Source of the DNA: Bombyx mori
Taxonomy: Eukaryota > Arthropoda > Insecta > Lepidoptera > Bombycidae
DNA length: 64,000 nt
Assembly: GCF_030269925.1 (NCBI RefSeq)
Contig: NC_085130.1
Location: 2,492,501-2,556,500, forward strand
Direction: 5' to 3'
Part shown: piece after piece, positions 1-9,399 of the stretch
How positions within the stretch are numbered: the first letter of the stretch is position 1
How the letters are laid out: every line of letters starts with the position of its first letter
The notes under the pieces: generated by a model
What the model was told of the DNA's origin: nothing
Seen by the model: the letters and a program-made list of their open reading frames with translations, nothing else
Databases searched by the model: none
Translations under genes and position numbers: made by a program

Positions 1-49
1 AAATATAATTTTATTTCAATTACAAGCCACCAGGAGATAACAAACAGTC

Positions 50-405
50 TCTCATAATGGACTTCGGACGTCAAACGGAACACATAATATAGAAATTTTA
101 CCTTCCAATAAAATTTGTATTATGTTTCCTAAGACTTCCGAAGTCCAGATAATGTCTTCCTGGGGCTACATCCATCATTATGAGCCGAACAATGACAAAT
201 ATGGCGGCTTGTCTTTGCTTGTTGGTTCGGTTCCAGATGTTATAGAGGGCGCTGTAGGTGGGACTTAGGAAACGGAAGTAGTCAAATTTAGCGACCTGCA
301 GTGGAAATCATACGATGTACTCTCATAATGGACTTCGGACGTCTTAGGAAACATAATACAAATTTTATTGGAAGGTAAAATTTCTATATTATTTCTCACC
401 CCCAC
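50..405. repeat. Foldback repeat with duplicated arms
   Basis: A 23-base motif (tctcataatggacttcgg...) occurs in direct orientation near 52 and 329. The stretch from about 88-150 is repeated in inverted orientation at about 330-400, with near-identical AT-rich arms that include a poly-A-like aataaaat. The left part is itself an imperfect palindrome (ggacttcggacgtc against gacttccgaagtcc). This looks like a foldback or MITE-type element, possibly two overlapping copies. The family is not recognised. Confidence 0.55.
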
Positions 406-463
406 AAAGATTCTCATCATTAACGCCCCCGCAACTGGTGTAGGGAGTCCAACACTCATATAA

Positions 464-590
464 ATATTAGCCTATCCATTATGTACATGTATTTTCTGCT
501 TGGATACCAAGTTTCAAGTCAATCGGATGCATGGTTATAACGGAACATCCGTAAAAACCACTGTAGATTTATATATTAGTATAAGTGTAG
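464..590 (-). mobile_element. Helitron-like 5' end fragment (family L)
   Basis: Read on the minus strand it begins tatactaatatataaatc and continues with a stretch shared with 32869-33004. Lepidopteran Helitrons commonly start TCTATACTAATA. No 3' terminus is present, so this is a truncated copy. Confidence 0.5.
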
Positions 591-663
591 TGCCTCGAAG
601 TTTATTCTTTATTACTTATAAGTTTAAAGGACATACTTGCTTACAGTCAAGAGCAGCACTTAC

Positions 664-863
664 TTCTCGATCTTCATGGTGGCGATCTCGACCCTGTCTC
701 TCAGCTCAGTCTGCCTCGCCTCCTGCTTCTCCTTCAGCAGCCGAATGTCCTCTTCGATCCTTGTCGCCTTCTCAACTAACTCGGTCCTCTTCTTCTGTTC
801 GATGTTCAAGATCGCGATCTCCGAATCGTATTCCCCTTTTATTAACGCCTTCTCCATTTCCAG
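664..863 (-). CDS. PHLDB/LL5-like gene, exon 8 (coiled coil; gene continues off left edge)
   Basis: This 200-bp exon encodes a charged coiled coil starting LEMEKALIKGE. The acceptor is tccgcag just above 863 and the donor is GTAAGT just below 664. An upstream in-frame Met at 920 and an acceptor at 932 were tested and fail on phase: the previous exon ends on a codon boundary (VLRE), and only the acceptor at 864 gives an in-frame join, producing the VLRE-LEMEKAL motif resembling vertebrate PHLDB2. The exon ends two bases into a codon, so at least one more exon lies past the left edge. The PH domain expected at the C-terminus of this family is not in the window. Confidence 0.85.
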
Positions 864-1022
864 CTGCGGAATTAGTTCGAAGTCGTCAGTGATGTTCGGA
901 GGATATGAGAAGCCGTCCATACATTGACAGCCTGATGTGAAATGTAAAGTGGTTTAAGAGGCGGCCACCTTGGGACATGTGGTAAAAAATCTCAAAAACC
1001 GCAATGACTTCCGAAACGACGA

Positions 1023-1176
1023 TGCTTTTCCTTCGCCGTGGAAGTATTACGTGAACTTACGCTAAATACGTATTACATTATAAAAAAAATGTGGCTGTTT
1101 GTGAGATTAGAACCCTAACACAGTCACATCTCTTGATACGAATGCACCGACCGTCTTATCCGTTAGACCACGACGA
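1023..1176 (-). mobile_element. Bm1 SINE, tRNA-like head only
   Basis: On the minus strand it carries an A-box-like tggtctaacggataagacg (1151-1170) and a B-box-like gggttctaatc (about 1105-1116), followed by the Bm1 segment with the ccacggcgaagg-type motif. The 3' half is missing. Confidence 0.7.
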
Positions 1177-1210
1177 ATCCAAATGTCCTTATCACCACAA
1201 AACGTGTTTA

Positions 1211-1466
1211 CTGCTGGTAGGTCTTCTTGGAAGTCCGCGCGGGTAGGGACCACCGCCCCGCCTATTTCTGCCGTGAAGCAGTAATGCGTTTCGGTTTGAA
1301 GGGTGGGGCAGCCGTTGTAACTATACTTGAGACCTAAGAAGTTATATCTCAAGGTGGGTGACGCATTTACGTTGTAAATGTCTATGGGCTTCAGTAACCA
1401 CTTAACACCAGGTGGGCTGTGAGCTCGTCCACCCATCTAAGCAATAAAAAAGAAAAAGAAAAAAAC
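1211..1466 (+). mobile_element. Bm1 SINE, 5'-truncated, with A-rich tail
   Basis: It runs from the ctggtaggtcttcttgg segment through gccgtgaagcagtaatgcg and ends in ccatctaagcaataaaaaa plus an A-rich tail, matching the many other copies here. It ends about 40 bp from the exon 7 donor. Confidence 0.9.
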
Positions 1467-1504
1467 TTTAAAAATCGGAACCTAATTCAAAATTGAGCAC
1501 TTAC

Positions 1505-2513
1505 CTCTCGCAGTACGTCGTCCTCTTGAGACCTGATCTCCGCCATCTTCATCTTAAGATCTTGAATTTCTGTGACCAACTTCTTTCTCTCCTCCTTCAA
1601 CCTCTCATATTTAGCTTTGAGTTCATCTGCATTATCATCTAAACCCGTTCCATCAATAGAGTCCGCATCTGCGTCTATCTTCTTAAAATCTTCACTAATA
1701 TTCTTAATTATTATATCGTCCCTTTTGTTTCTTTTCAAATCCTTTTCGAATTCCTCCAGCTCCGGTATATCGGCCATTAACTCCTTTTTGACGTCATCGA
1801 AACTCTTGTTCTTAACCAGGGTCGTTTTTTCTTCTCCTGTCTGCTCTAAATCTTCAAGTTTCGTTTCGTTTGTTTCTATAGTCCTTGAATATCTAAATTC
1901 TATGTCGTTGGGTTGAGCTGCATCGTCGATCATAGGTATCTCTTCTTCGAGACTAAGCTGCTTTTCTATCCCGACTGCACTGGTTAACCGTTCGAAGTCA
2001 TTGTCTACTGTCGCCGTTTCATGGTTGACAACGTTATTAGCATTGTTGATAGGACTCTGCCTGTCCAGTTCTGGTTTGTTAGGGCTGTCGGCGGGCGGCG
2101 GAGCGGGGAACACAAAATATTGAGGCGAATTCAAATTTTTATGCGCGAAACTGGTCTTTATTTTCGTTCTGGGACTCTGCGTCGTCGGGGATTTGGGGTT
2201 TAAGTTGTACATATTGTTTCGTAAGTACATATTCTCGTATGGGCTCCCGACGGGCGAGGCGGCGGGGGGTTTGCCGCCGTTTTGGTTCCTCCTTATTGTT
2301 ATCGGACTAGAGACGCTCTCGTCATCGACGGGAATGCCTATCTCGTCCATGCGACCTATGTTCCCGTAGTTCCGCGGTATCGTGACCTCGGGCGTCAGTT
2401 GCTCGGGTTGCGGGGCGGGGGACGCGGGATCGTAATTCTCATAGCTAGATAAGTTCCTTTGAATTTGTTGCGGTTTGTTCGAGGACGCGTTTCGACTTTG
2501 ACTAGTTTCGAAC
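1505..2513 (-). CDS. PHLDB/LL5-like gene, exon 7 (disordered linker and coiled coil)
   Basis: This 1009-bp exon encodes about 336 residues without a stop. Its first part (FETSQSRN..., SPYENMYLRN) is rich in Ser, Pro and Asn and probably disordered. The last 40 residues (KYERLKEERKKLVTEIQDL) form a heptad-like coiled coil. The acceptor is cttccag next to 2514 and the donor is a perfect GTAAGT below 1505. The first base completes a Lys codon begun in exon 6 (YYK-FETS) and the exon ends in phase 0, matching exon 8. The Met at 2350 is internal and is not a start. In vertebrate PHLDB proteins a similar linker precedes the long coiled coil. Confidence 0.87.
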
Positions 2514-2984
2514 CTGGAAGCGTGTTTGGATCAAAATAGGTCAGTTTTTTCGCGCACATTTACAACTTTGTACCGGCCAATATTATTGCCAATTAGTTTT
2601 TGTATATGTCTAATATAAGTGTGTGTTGTGATTATATTAATTTAGGGTGTGTTATAAAATTGACTTGACCAATACAACTGATTAGATTTCGCCATGGTTT
2701 ATCTTGCTTGCACTACTTCACGTCAGATCCGTTTTAAATATTATATCGAGGGTTGAGAGGCTTTAAGCGTCATCTTTGCAACTTTTCAGGAAGTTTAAAA
2801 TTTGGGAAAAAAAATCTTAACCAAAAAAAACTTCTTCAGCTATTTGTATGGGGTAAACTTAATTGCAATTCAATTAAAAACATCGAACTGTTGATGCTAA
2901 TACTAAATAAAACGCACTTTTAATTACAAAGTTAAATGTCGCGTATTAAGCGAAATGTCGCGCTTCACCCCTCGATATATCGAG

Positions 2985-3410
2985 CAGTAAGCTTCAAGTG
3001 GCTGAAGGCCTATACAGCGGGCCACTTTTTTGCTCTTTTTTTAATAGCCCTTGTAGGCAGACGAGCATGCGGCCCACCTGATGGTGAGTGGTTACCGTCG
3101 CCCATGGACTTCAGCAATGCCAGGGGCAGAGCCAAGCCACTGCCTACCGCTCAATACTCTCCACAAGTCTTGTTTGAAGAAGGACAAGTCATAGCGCTCG
3201 GGAAACACCGTGGAGGGGAGCTCATTCCATAGCCGGATGGTACGTGGCAAAAATACCTCTGGAAGGTTCGCGGTTCCAGATAATATAGATGAACTCTGCT
3301 CCAATGGCGGGAGGTGCGATGATAAAAAGGAGATGAGGGGATCATCTCAAACAATTCCTCAGACTGGAACAGTAAGCTACAAGTGGCTGAAGGCCTATAC
3401 AGCGGGCCAC
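2985..3410 (-). mobile_element. Family-B LINE 3' end with 41-bp direct flanks
   Basis: The body (3026-3369) reads on the minus strand as a C-terminal LINE ORF (LPRTIRLWNELPSTVFPERY) ending in a poly-A. It is flanked by direct repeats of 41 bp, 2985-3025 and 3370-3410, with one mismatch. This is either a very long target-site duplication or a product of tandem array formation. The C-terminal WNELPSTVFP motif resembles CR1/Jockey-like elements. It may belong to the abundant silkworm BMC1 LINE, but I cannot confirm that. Confidence 0.75.
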
Positions 3411-3470
3411 ATTTTTTTCTTTTTTTTTTTATTAGGCTTTGTAGGCAGACGAGCATACACCCCACCGTTG
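3411..3470 (-). mobile_element. Family-B LINE tail fragment
   Basis: Poly-T followed by ttgtaggcagacgagcatac, the extreme 3' end of a second family-B copy, directly abutting the right 41-bp repeat. Confidence 0.75.
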
Positions 3471-3650
3471 TTTACTATTTAGCGCAATTTTTTTATTTAA
3501 TTGTTTCTCTTGTCTTACATAAAGTTTCTCTCAGACTGTCAGCAGATGGCGCGGTTTGACAAAAATGAAAAACGGGCTCCAGAAATGGGAACTCCAAAAT
3601 TAAACAAAAGATAGGTACATACTCGCCACTCATTTGTTTATCTATTATTA

Positions 3651-3775
3651 TTATTTTATTGCCCTTGTATGCAGACCAGCATACGGCCCACCTGATGATG
3701 GGTGGTTACCGTCGCCCTTGGACGTCAGCAATGCCAGTTGTACAGCCAAATAGCTGCCTACAAGCCAGGCCGTTG
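3651..3775 (-). mobile_element. Family-B LINE tail fragment
   Basis: It matches the family-B 3' end (gcccttgtatgcagaccagcatac... gtcagcaatgcca) and diverges after about 110 bp. It ends 30 bp from the donor of exon 6. Confidence 0.75.
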
Positions 3776-3804
3776 CCCACAAACTTCACCCAAGCACCAC
3801 TCAC

Positions 3805-3925
3805 TTGTAATATCCGTCGTTGGTCTGCACGAAGTTGGGATTGTTGAGGGTGACGCTCCGCGGCAGAGAGCCATTCGTGATGATCTTGTTGTGCGGCCTC
3901 TTCTCGGTCGGGGTTATGGGAACAC
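3805..3925 (-). CDS. PHLDB/LL5-like gene, exon 6
   Basis: This small 121-bp exon is visible only from its splice signals: acceptor accatgcag at 3926 and donor GTGAGT below 3805. It encodes VPITPTEKRPHNKIITNGSL followed by PRSVTLNNPNFVQTNDGYYK. Its phase (two bases in, two bases over) joins exon 5 (SSG) and exon 7 exactly. The KxxTNGSLPR motif recalls vertebrate PHLDB proteins just after the LEEIL segment, which is the main support for linking the exons. Confidence 0.85.
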
Positions 3926-3987
3926 CTGCATGGTACATCGTCGAGGGTTATTCAGGCGTCTGTGCAGAGTGTAACGTGTATGCTATT

Positions 3988-4038
3988 TACTGGTGGTAGG
4001 AGCTCTTGTGAGTCCGTACGGGAAAGTACCACCACCCT
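3988..4038 (+). mobile_element. Bm1 SINE, upstream part, interrupted by a LINE
   Basis: The Bm1 segment tggtggtaggagctcttgtg runs to 4038, where a minus-strand LINE begins. The Bm1 resumes at 5358. The 21-bp target duplication is 4018-4038 and 5337-5357. Confidence 0.9.
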
Positions 4039-5336
4039 TTTTTTTTTTTTTTTGTTTTTTTTTTTCGGGTAGAGGGCCGAACCTCCTACGAGATCCTCGC
4101 GCAAAAGGGGCGCGCGGGGTATGTGAGACTCTACGATCTGCATGGTGTTGTGAGCAGACCGCGGGACCAAGAATTTTAGGGCCCACCCACTAAACGACTC
4201 CCCTGCACTCTTACACCCGACGTCCGATCCCCTCCGAGGTCAGAACCCGGATGAGGTAGGGGGGTTACCGCGGTCAACACTACAATCAGACAGCGCGGCT
4301 CACCCCAAGGACGCCCAGCCGACGGAGCCTTCGAGGCGAATCGAAGGCTCTGAAACGTCGGCCGTCTCGGTACGGCAGCCCGTCGGGCCGCCCAGACGGT
4401 GCCGCTGGTGTCCCGGAATACCCCGCTGGATCAGAACCAGCCTGCCGGGTCGGGACGCGATACACCGTCGACCGGTCGCTCTATTTACTCCATGGCAGCG
4501 CGCTAGAGTGCTGGTAGCGCGCCGCGCGGCCTCACCCCCTCAGGTCGCCCCTTGACCTTCACCGGGGGGAGTTCGCCTCTTACAGGGGCCGAAGTCGGAC
4601 AAAAGCCCTTCTGCGGCCCCCGGCTCGGCGGCGACGGATAGGTGCAGAGAGGGATGAGCTCTCCCTCTCTCGTTCCGCCGCCTCCTTCTGCGAGATGGTG
4701 CACTCGCAGAAGTCGAGCATCGCCTTCCAGGACTCATCGCTGCCGAGCATCGTAGCCACGACAGTCGACAGCAACAAGTCCGGTCCTATTTGCGAGACAA
4801 GGACACGGCGTTGCTCCACCCATGCGGGGCAATGTGCGAGCGTATGCTCGACCGTGTCCTCGTCGCAGTCACAGTGGTGACACTCCATCGTCGGTTCCCT
4901 CCGGGCAACGCGATGCAGGTACCGGCCGAAACACCCATGGCCGGTAAGCATTTGCGTCAACCGGAAGGTGAGACGCCCTTGGTCACGGTTCGCCCATTTC
5001 GCGAGGACCGGGCGCACCGCCTCGACGGTCCGGAGACCGGCCGACGGGTCCGCCAAGCGGCGAGACCACGCCTCCAACACAGACCGCCGAGATTGGAGCC
5101 TCCGCGCTCTAATTGCTCCTTCTCCGGGACGTGGTTCCCCCCTGTCGCGAAGGTCACAACGCCACGCATAATCGGCAGCGAGCGCCTCCGCCTCCAGGTC
5201 CCAGGGAGGCGTCCCGGCGAGAACGCACGCCGCCTCGAAGGAGACGGTGCGGTATCCACGAATCGCCCTGACTGCGATTGCACGCTGCGGGCGTCGCAGG
5301 GCCACGACGTTTCTGCGAGTCAAGGCGCGGCACCAC
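4039..5336 (-). mobile_element. R1-clade LINE, 5'-truncated, inserted in Bm1
   Basis: Roughly 1.3 kb of the 3' end of an R1-clade non-LTR retrotransposon on the minus strand: C-terminal ORF2 (stop at 4580), a GC-rich 3' UTR, and a poly-A tail seen as poly-T at 4039-4065. A 21-bp perfect target duplication (acgggaaagtaccaccaccct) flanks it. Relative to the copy at 48617-49494, its 3' UTR holds about 110 extra bases near 4090-4235. Confidence 0.88.
4580..5336 (-). pseudogene. R1-clade LINE ORF2 C-terminus (fragment)
   Basis: About 250 codons remain open. They contain LTQMLTGHGCFGRYL and a CCHC zinc knuckle (CHHC, then H and C of HTLAHC) with spacing typical of R1-clade ORF2 C-termini. The endonuclease and reverse transcriptase are lost by 5' truncation. 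The first in-window Met is an accident of truncation. This fragment has no expected function. Confidence 0.82.
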
Positions 5337-5357
5337 ACGGGAAAGTACCACCACCCT

Positions 5358-5541
5358 GCCTATTTCTGCCGTAAATCAGTAATGCGTTTCGGCTTAAAGG
5401 GTAACAGGTTGTAACTGTACTGAGACCTTAGAACTGATATCTCAAGATGGGTGGCGCATTTACGTTGTAGATGTCTATGGACTCCAGTAACCACTTAACA
5501 CCAGGAGGACTGCGTTCACCCATCTAAGCAATTAAAAAATC
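5358..5541 (+). mobile_element. Bm1 SINE, downstream part after LINE insertion
   Basis: It continues from tgcctatttctgccg to catctaagcaattaaaaaa, completing the Bm1 begun at 3988. Confidence 0.9.
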
Positions 5542-5542
5542 T

Positions 5543-5650
5543 TAGGTCCCAGTTTTTACAGTACAACGGCTGCTCCACCATTCAAGCTGACACGCATTAC
5601 TGCTACACGGCAGAAATAGGCAGGGCGGTGGTAGGTATCTACCCGGACTT
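5543..5650 (-). mobile_element. Bm1 SINE fragment, inverted
   Basis: It contains acaacggctgctccacc and cacggcagaaataggcaggg in reverse orientation, immediately after the tail of the preceding Bm1. Both ends are lost. Confidence 0.8.
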
Positions 5651-5788
5651 TATTATTATTTAATCTTCCTATTCGTACACTCTTGACAGAGTGGTCGTGG
5701 TCATGCATCAGTCGGATCCTACGATACCGATGCTCTCGAAATTATTATTTATAACCGACATTCTAATGACAACGCCGTTTGTATTTAC

Positions 5789-5894
5789 CGGAGGAAATTT
5801 GCCGTTCGTATTCCGCGCACATATTCAGTATCTCCTCGAGACGAGCAGTCTCAGCCTCCTTCTGTTCTTCTTCTTTGACGCGTTCCTGGTAAGC
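5789..5894 (-). CDS. PHLDB/LL5-like gene, exon 5
   Basis: This 106-bp exon encodes AYQERVKEEEQKEAETARL then EEILNMCAEYERQISSG. The acceptor is tttcag at 5900-5895 and the donor is GTAAAT below 5789. It starts in phase 0, compatible with exon 4, and ends in phase 1, compatible with exon 6. The LEEILxxCAEYE motif is a hallmark of PHLDB proteins. Other exons could lie unseen in the 8-kb intron upstream, because phases 0/0 would also fit cassettes in between. Confidence 0.83.
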
Positions 5895-6040
5895 CTGAAA
5901 AGAAGTTGCTTTTGAAGATCAACGTCACATATGACATTCTACATCTCCTAATACTTTAATTGCGAGTTTCTGAGGGTATTTTTAGCTTTTTCACGCGAAA
6001 ACTATTGGACGGATTTTGATTAAATTTCACGTTTTGTTTT

Positions 6041-6391
6041 GTTTTTCCTACCTATTCTAGTAACGTCGAGAGGTTATTCTGGATTCGCAGAGCTAGTAGG
6101 TGAGCTCACGGGGCTCAAATCTGACGACGTTGCTAACACGAGCCCTAGGAAGAGCCGTGCTTCCCAGAATCTACCACCGGATCGGAAACGCGACCCACTG
6201 AGAAGATCCTCTGAAGAAGTCTGTGGGTTAATTTACTCGTCGAGCCCTTCGTCGCAGGCGACGGGTTCGACGAGGACGGTGACTAGTGCTTGAGGTACCT
6301 AAAAGCACCGTTAGTGGATCGGGAGGATCCGAAATGACGTGTTTTTGGGTGACGTCGACTGTTTTCCATTCGGTCCGCAGGATCGGGAATG
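6041..6391 (-). mobile_element. Family-C LINE/SINE 3' end
   Basis: About 350-bp copy of a very common repeat. On the plus strand it shows tcctacctattctag, gtaggtgagctcacggggct, ctaccaccggatcggaaacg and ends gtccgcaggatcgggaat. Other copies carry a poly-A tail on the reverse strand, so the element is in minus orientation. Confidence 0.85.
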
Positions 6392-6585
6392 GGTTATTTC
6401 ACAACGTAATAGCTTTTAATAATATATCGAAATAGCACGTGGGCGATGATAAAGTTTCATCAAGAAACTAGGTATAGATAGATACCACGCGATATCGTTT
6501 CAGTAATTGATGGTTTTATACAATGAAAGATATGATTTTTTACTATTCATATCTAAAATAAAGCAATTATTTATTTTTAATCTGC

Positions 6586-6969
6586 CATGTAGGTCACCGG
6601 TGCCCTACGCGGCGCAATGAAGTAATTATGTCGATTTCTGTTACTAAGGCGCCGGGATTGCCTTTTTTTCGACCCGAACCTCTATAAGGTCACCGCGTCT
6701 AGGGCGCACGCGGGGTTCGTGGGACTGCGAAATGCGGGCCCAAGGATGTTTTCAGGACCCTGCCCACTAAACGACTAACTTTGCCTTCTTTTATTTATTA
6801 ATGTATGTTTTATGATTTTAGGTCTCTTAAAAGTAGATTCATTTTCAGTATCTTCGGATTCGTTTTTCCCAGAGTCTACCAGATATTCCGGCGCTTTAGC
6901 AAGAAGATCAAGGAGGGCAATCGACATAGTTACTTCAGTGCCCCGCGTAGGGCACCGGTGACCTACATG
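6586..6969. mobile_element. Inverted-repeat element containing an R1-LINE tail
   Basis: Terminal inverted repeats of about 50 bp begin catgtaggtcaccggtgccc at 6586 and end with the complement at 6969; the pairing extends weakly further inward (gcgccgg). The interior holds a minus-strand R1-type LINE 3' end. No clear target duplication was found and the superfamily is unknown. Confidence 0.7.
6662..6790 (-). mobile_element. R1-clade LINE 3'-UTR fragment
   Basis: Poly-T then cgacccgaacctctataagg through cccactaaacgact, which resembles 4065-4196 in the complete tail. It lies inside the inverted-repeat element. Confidence 0.65.
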
Positions 6970-7136
6970 ATAGTCAAGGTGTTAAAATCTGATTTAAGCA
7001 ATCTATTCAAGTTAGCAACTGTCAGGACTAAAGTTATGAAGTTATGGAAAAGAGGGACTTCTGTAATGGGATTAGAGTTGTTATTGGCTTAAACATCATA
7101 GGCAGGGAGAAAAACACTATCTTTGTTAGATGCAGT

Positions 7137-7754
7137 CTATGATTTTGAAGACGAACTAGGTGAAGTAAACAAACATGTTAACTGATTTAAATCACGTTCA
7201 TAACTCACCATACCGCAAAAGAGTTTATCGATTTTTTTAATAATATTATTGTATATTTCATTTCTAATATACAATTCGTTGAGTTGCCCGCTCCTCATGT
7301 CGTTGCCAACAACGAAAACGTTACTGTTCTGTATCGGCGAGGATATGTTTTTGAAAATCGAATTATTCTGACTGGCCACACTAAGGAGGTCGGCCATTTT
7401 TGACATCTCGTCTTTTAAGCCGTCATACGAAAGTTTGATTTGTTTCTCCAATTTAATGATATTTCCGTCGACGGTGTTCTCGTGATTTCTCGTTTCTTTA
7501 ATGTAATGATTGGTCAATATAGTGTTTATGGCACGATATATTTTAATATCGTTCCTCAGTTTGTGTACGACATCGAGTTTCTCGTTGACCGATTTCGATA
7601 TATCGATTATTCTCTCGTAATTCGCGTCTCGATTGTATTTTATATCGATCGAGTATTTCAATTCTTTTAGAGCTGAAGTATTCTTCTTGATGTTATCAAC
7701 GAACAGCCGCAACAGTTGCTTGTGCGAGGGCTCCTTTTTCGTTTTGGCGGTCAT
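7137..7754 (-). CDS. Intronless nested gene, coiled-coil protein of unknown function
   Basis: A complete 205-codon frame runs on the minus strand from ATG at 7754 (context caaaATG, good for an insect start) to TAG at 7137. It lies in intron 4 of the PHLDB-like gene on the same strand. The protein is Lys-, Asn- and Ile-rich, starts MTAKTKKEPSHKQLLRLFVD, and appears mostly helical with likely coiled coils at residues 20-130. It ends in a Ser run (SPSSSSKS). There is no signal peptide, membrane segment or recognised domain. It lacks any transposon motif, is not repeated elsewhere in the window, and has no frameshifts. Size and composition would suit a small structural subunit, for example of a kinetochore, augmin or vesicle-tether complex, but this is only a guess. 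It could also be a retrogene. Confidence 0.7.
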   Translation of the reverse strand: MTAKTKKEPSHKQLLRLFVDNIKKNTSALKELKYSIDIKYNRDANYERIIDISKSVNEKLDVVHKLRNDIKIYRAINTILTNHYIKETRNHENTVDGNIIKLEKQIKLSYDGLKDEMSKMADLLSVASQNNSIFKNISSPIQNSNVFVVGNDMRSGQLNELYIRNEIYNNIIKKIDKLFCGMVSYERDLNQLTCLFTSPSSSSKS

Positions 7755-8935
7755 TTTGACGTTTCAATTTACGGTGTTACCAGACGTTCAATTCATGAAT
7801 TTACTTTTTTTTTCAAAAAATATTTCGTAATTCCACTGGAGTTGTCATTTACAATTATGTGGTAACGGAAATTACAGAGACAGACATTAGAGTTTGAATT
7901 ATTAAGACAGCATTTTATGCAATCTGTTAATTAAACTAATTTTATGTATATCACGTTTTGTCACGAGATTGTTTGTCTCGATTAAACGCTAATATTAGAA
8001 TCGAATGTTTATTTACGAAATCTAAGCACAATCCTCCATTAAACAATTGCCTATACCACATCCAGCGATACGTGGAATCGGCGGTAAATTTCTTTGATTT
8101 TCAATTCCAAAAATGTTACGGACCAACCGAATTGAATATGTAAATCGATTCGGATCTTTTCAATGAACGACTTCACATATCGTCTTCTCGCATTAAAACT
8201 GTATAATCTCAAAACTTACTAATTTTACAGGAGAGTGTTTTAAAGGTTTAACATGTGATATTTTTAATATTAATCATCTTTGCAACCTTTTTTTTATCAG
8301 TTACACTATCTGTCTTTTAAAGTAAGATAAAATTATGTATTAATTTTGTTAATAGTAGTCAAAACATAGGTAAACTAAAAAAAAAAAAAAAACTAAACCT
8401 AAACTACGCTCTTTTGACAGTATTTATCAGAAAAATACTGGTAATACCAAATGATTCCGCATATTGACTCGATTTCGAATATTTTTGGAAATTGTACACT
8501 TTTAATGCGAAAAGATCATATTTCAAATACACATTCACAACAGATATCCCAATCGTCTCAACGCAATCACATTTCACCGCATTCCGTTCGCTTCCATTAC
8601 GCAGTCACAATTTACACTAGCCGATGAGTTTTTTACTACTAATGTATGTGTAACCACCATTTCTAGTTAGATAATCCACCAAACTGACATTCGCGTTACC
8701 GCAATCATAGCCGTGCACAAAAAAAAAACAATAAAAAAAAAAACAAACTCGATCCGTCGCTGAGAGACAACCGTATACTGACAAAGCGATGAAATCAATA
8801 GCGTTTAAAAAAACAAAAACAAAAAAGCGAAAGTTACATTGACCTTCTGTATTGAATTACGTTAAAATTTAACTGCCGAAATAAACACAAACGGTCGTAG
8901 GTATATTACGCGTGAAATCGAAATTCGCTTAATGC
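7755..8935. other. AT-rich intron sequence upstream of nested gene
   Basis: No ORF or repeat recognised. The first few hundred bases presumably hold the promoter of the nested gene. No TATA box stands out. Confidence 0.5.
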
Positions 8936-9162
8936 GTTTTTTTATTTTATTGCTTAGACGGGTGGACGAGCTCACAGCCCACCTGGTGTTAAGTGGTTAC
9001 TGGAGCCCATAGACATTTGCGACGTAAATGCGCCACCCACCTTGAGATATCAGTTCTAAGGTCTCGGTATAGTTACAACGGCTGCCCCTGCCCAGAAATA
9101 GACAGGGTGGTGGTGGTACCTACCCGCGCGGACTCACAAGAGGTCCTATCCTACCACCAGTA
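8936..9162 (-). mobile_element. Bm1 SINE, 5'-truncated
   Basis: It starts with poly-T and attgcttagacgggtggac and ends ctaccaccagtaa, the usual truncation point before the tRNA-like head. Confidence 0.92.
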
Positions 9163-9399
9163 AACGTCGAACGAAACTATAATTTTTTTTTTTTATTAAA
9201 AACTTCGGACGTAGGATTTCGAGAGACAACCGGAACGCGCGAAATGTTTCGCGATATAAATAGGCAGAATGGTGCCTATCAATGCGAATCTTAGGAGTTC
9301 TATATTACCATGGAGGTGGCTTAGCTAAAAATTTTAAGATAACGATTTTTATACTTTAAACTACTTGTAAACATGTATTCTATGAGTTAATAAAATTTA

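Larger units (their letters stand above)
864..1504 (-). other. Intron 7 of the PHLDB-like gene
   Basis: 641-bp intron bounded by GTAAGT (1504-1499) and tccgcag. It contains a minus-strand Bm1 head and a plus-strand Bm1 tail; nothing else is recognisable. Confidence 0.75.
2514..3804 (-). other. Intron 6 of the PHLDB-like gene
   Basis: 1291-bp intron. 2514-2984 is AT-rich without recognisable repeats; 2985-3775 holds family-B LINE tails. An agatggcgc motif (CTCF-like) occurs at about 3545. Confidence 0.7.
3926..5788 (-). other. Intron 5 of the PHLDB-like gene
   Basis: 1863-bp intron. Most of it is the nested Bm1/R1-LINE insertion (3988-5541), followed by a minus-strand Bm1 fragment. Confidence 0.7.

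Noticed and set aside
660..920. Met-initiated 86-codon protein MDGFSYPPN...
   Set aside because: Upstream part to 864 is intron; only the acceptor at 864 keeps phase with the preceding exon and gives the PHLDB-like join.
3210..3482. 90-codon plus-strand frame
   Set aside because: It is antisense to family-B LINE sequence and crosses the 41-bp repeat.
4790..5374. 194-codon plus-strand open frame
   Set aside because: It lies antisense to the R1-clade ORF2 fragment in GC-rich sequence and has no similarity; it runs across the LINE/Bm1 junction.
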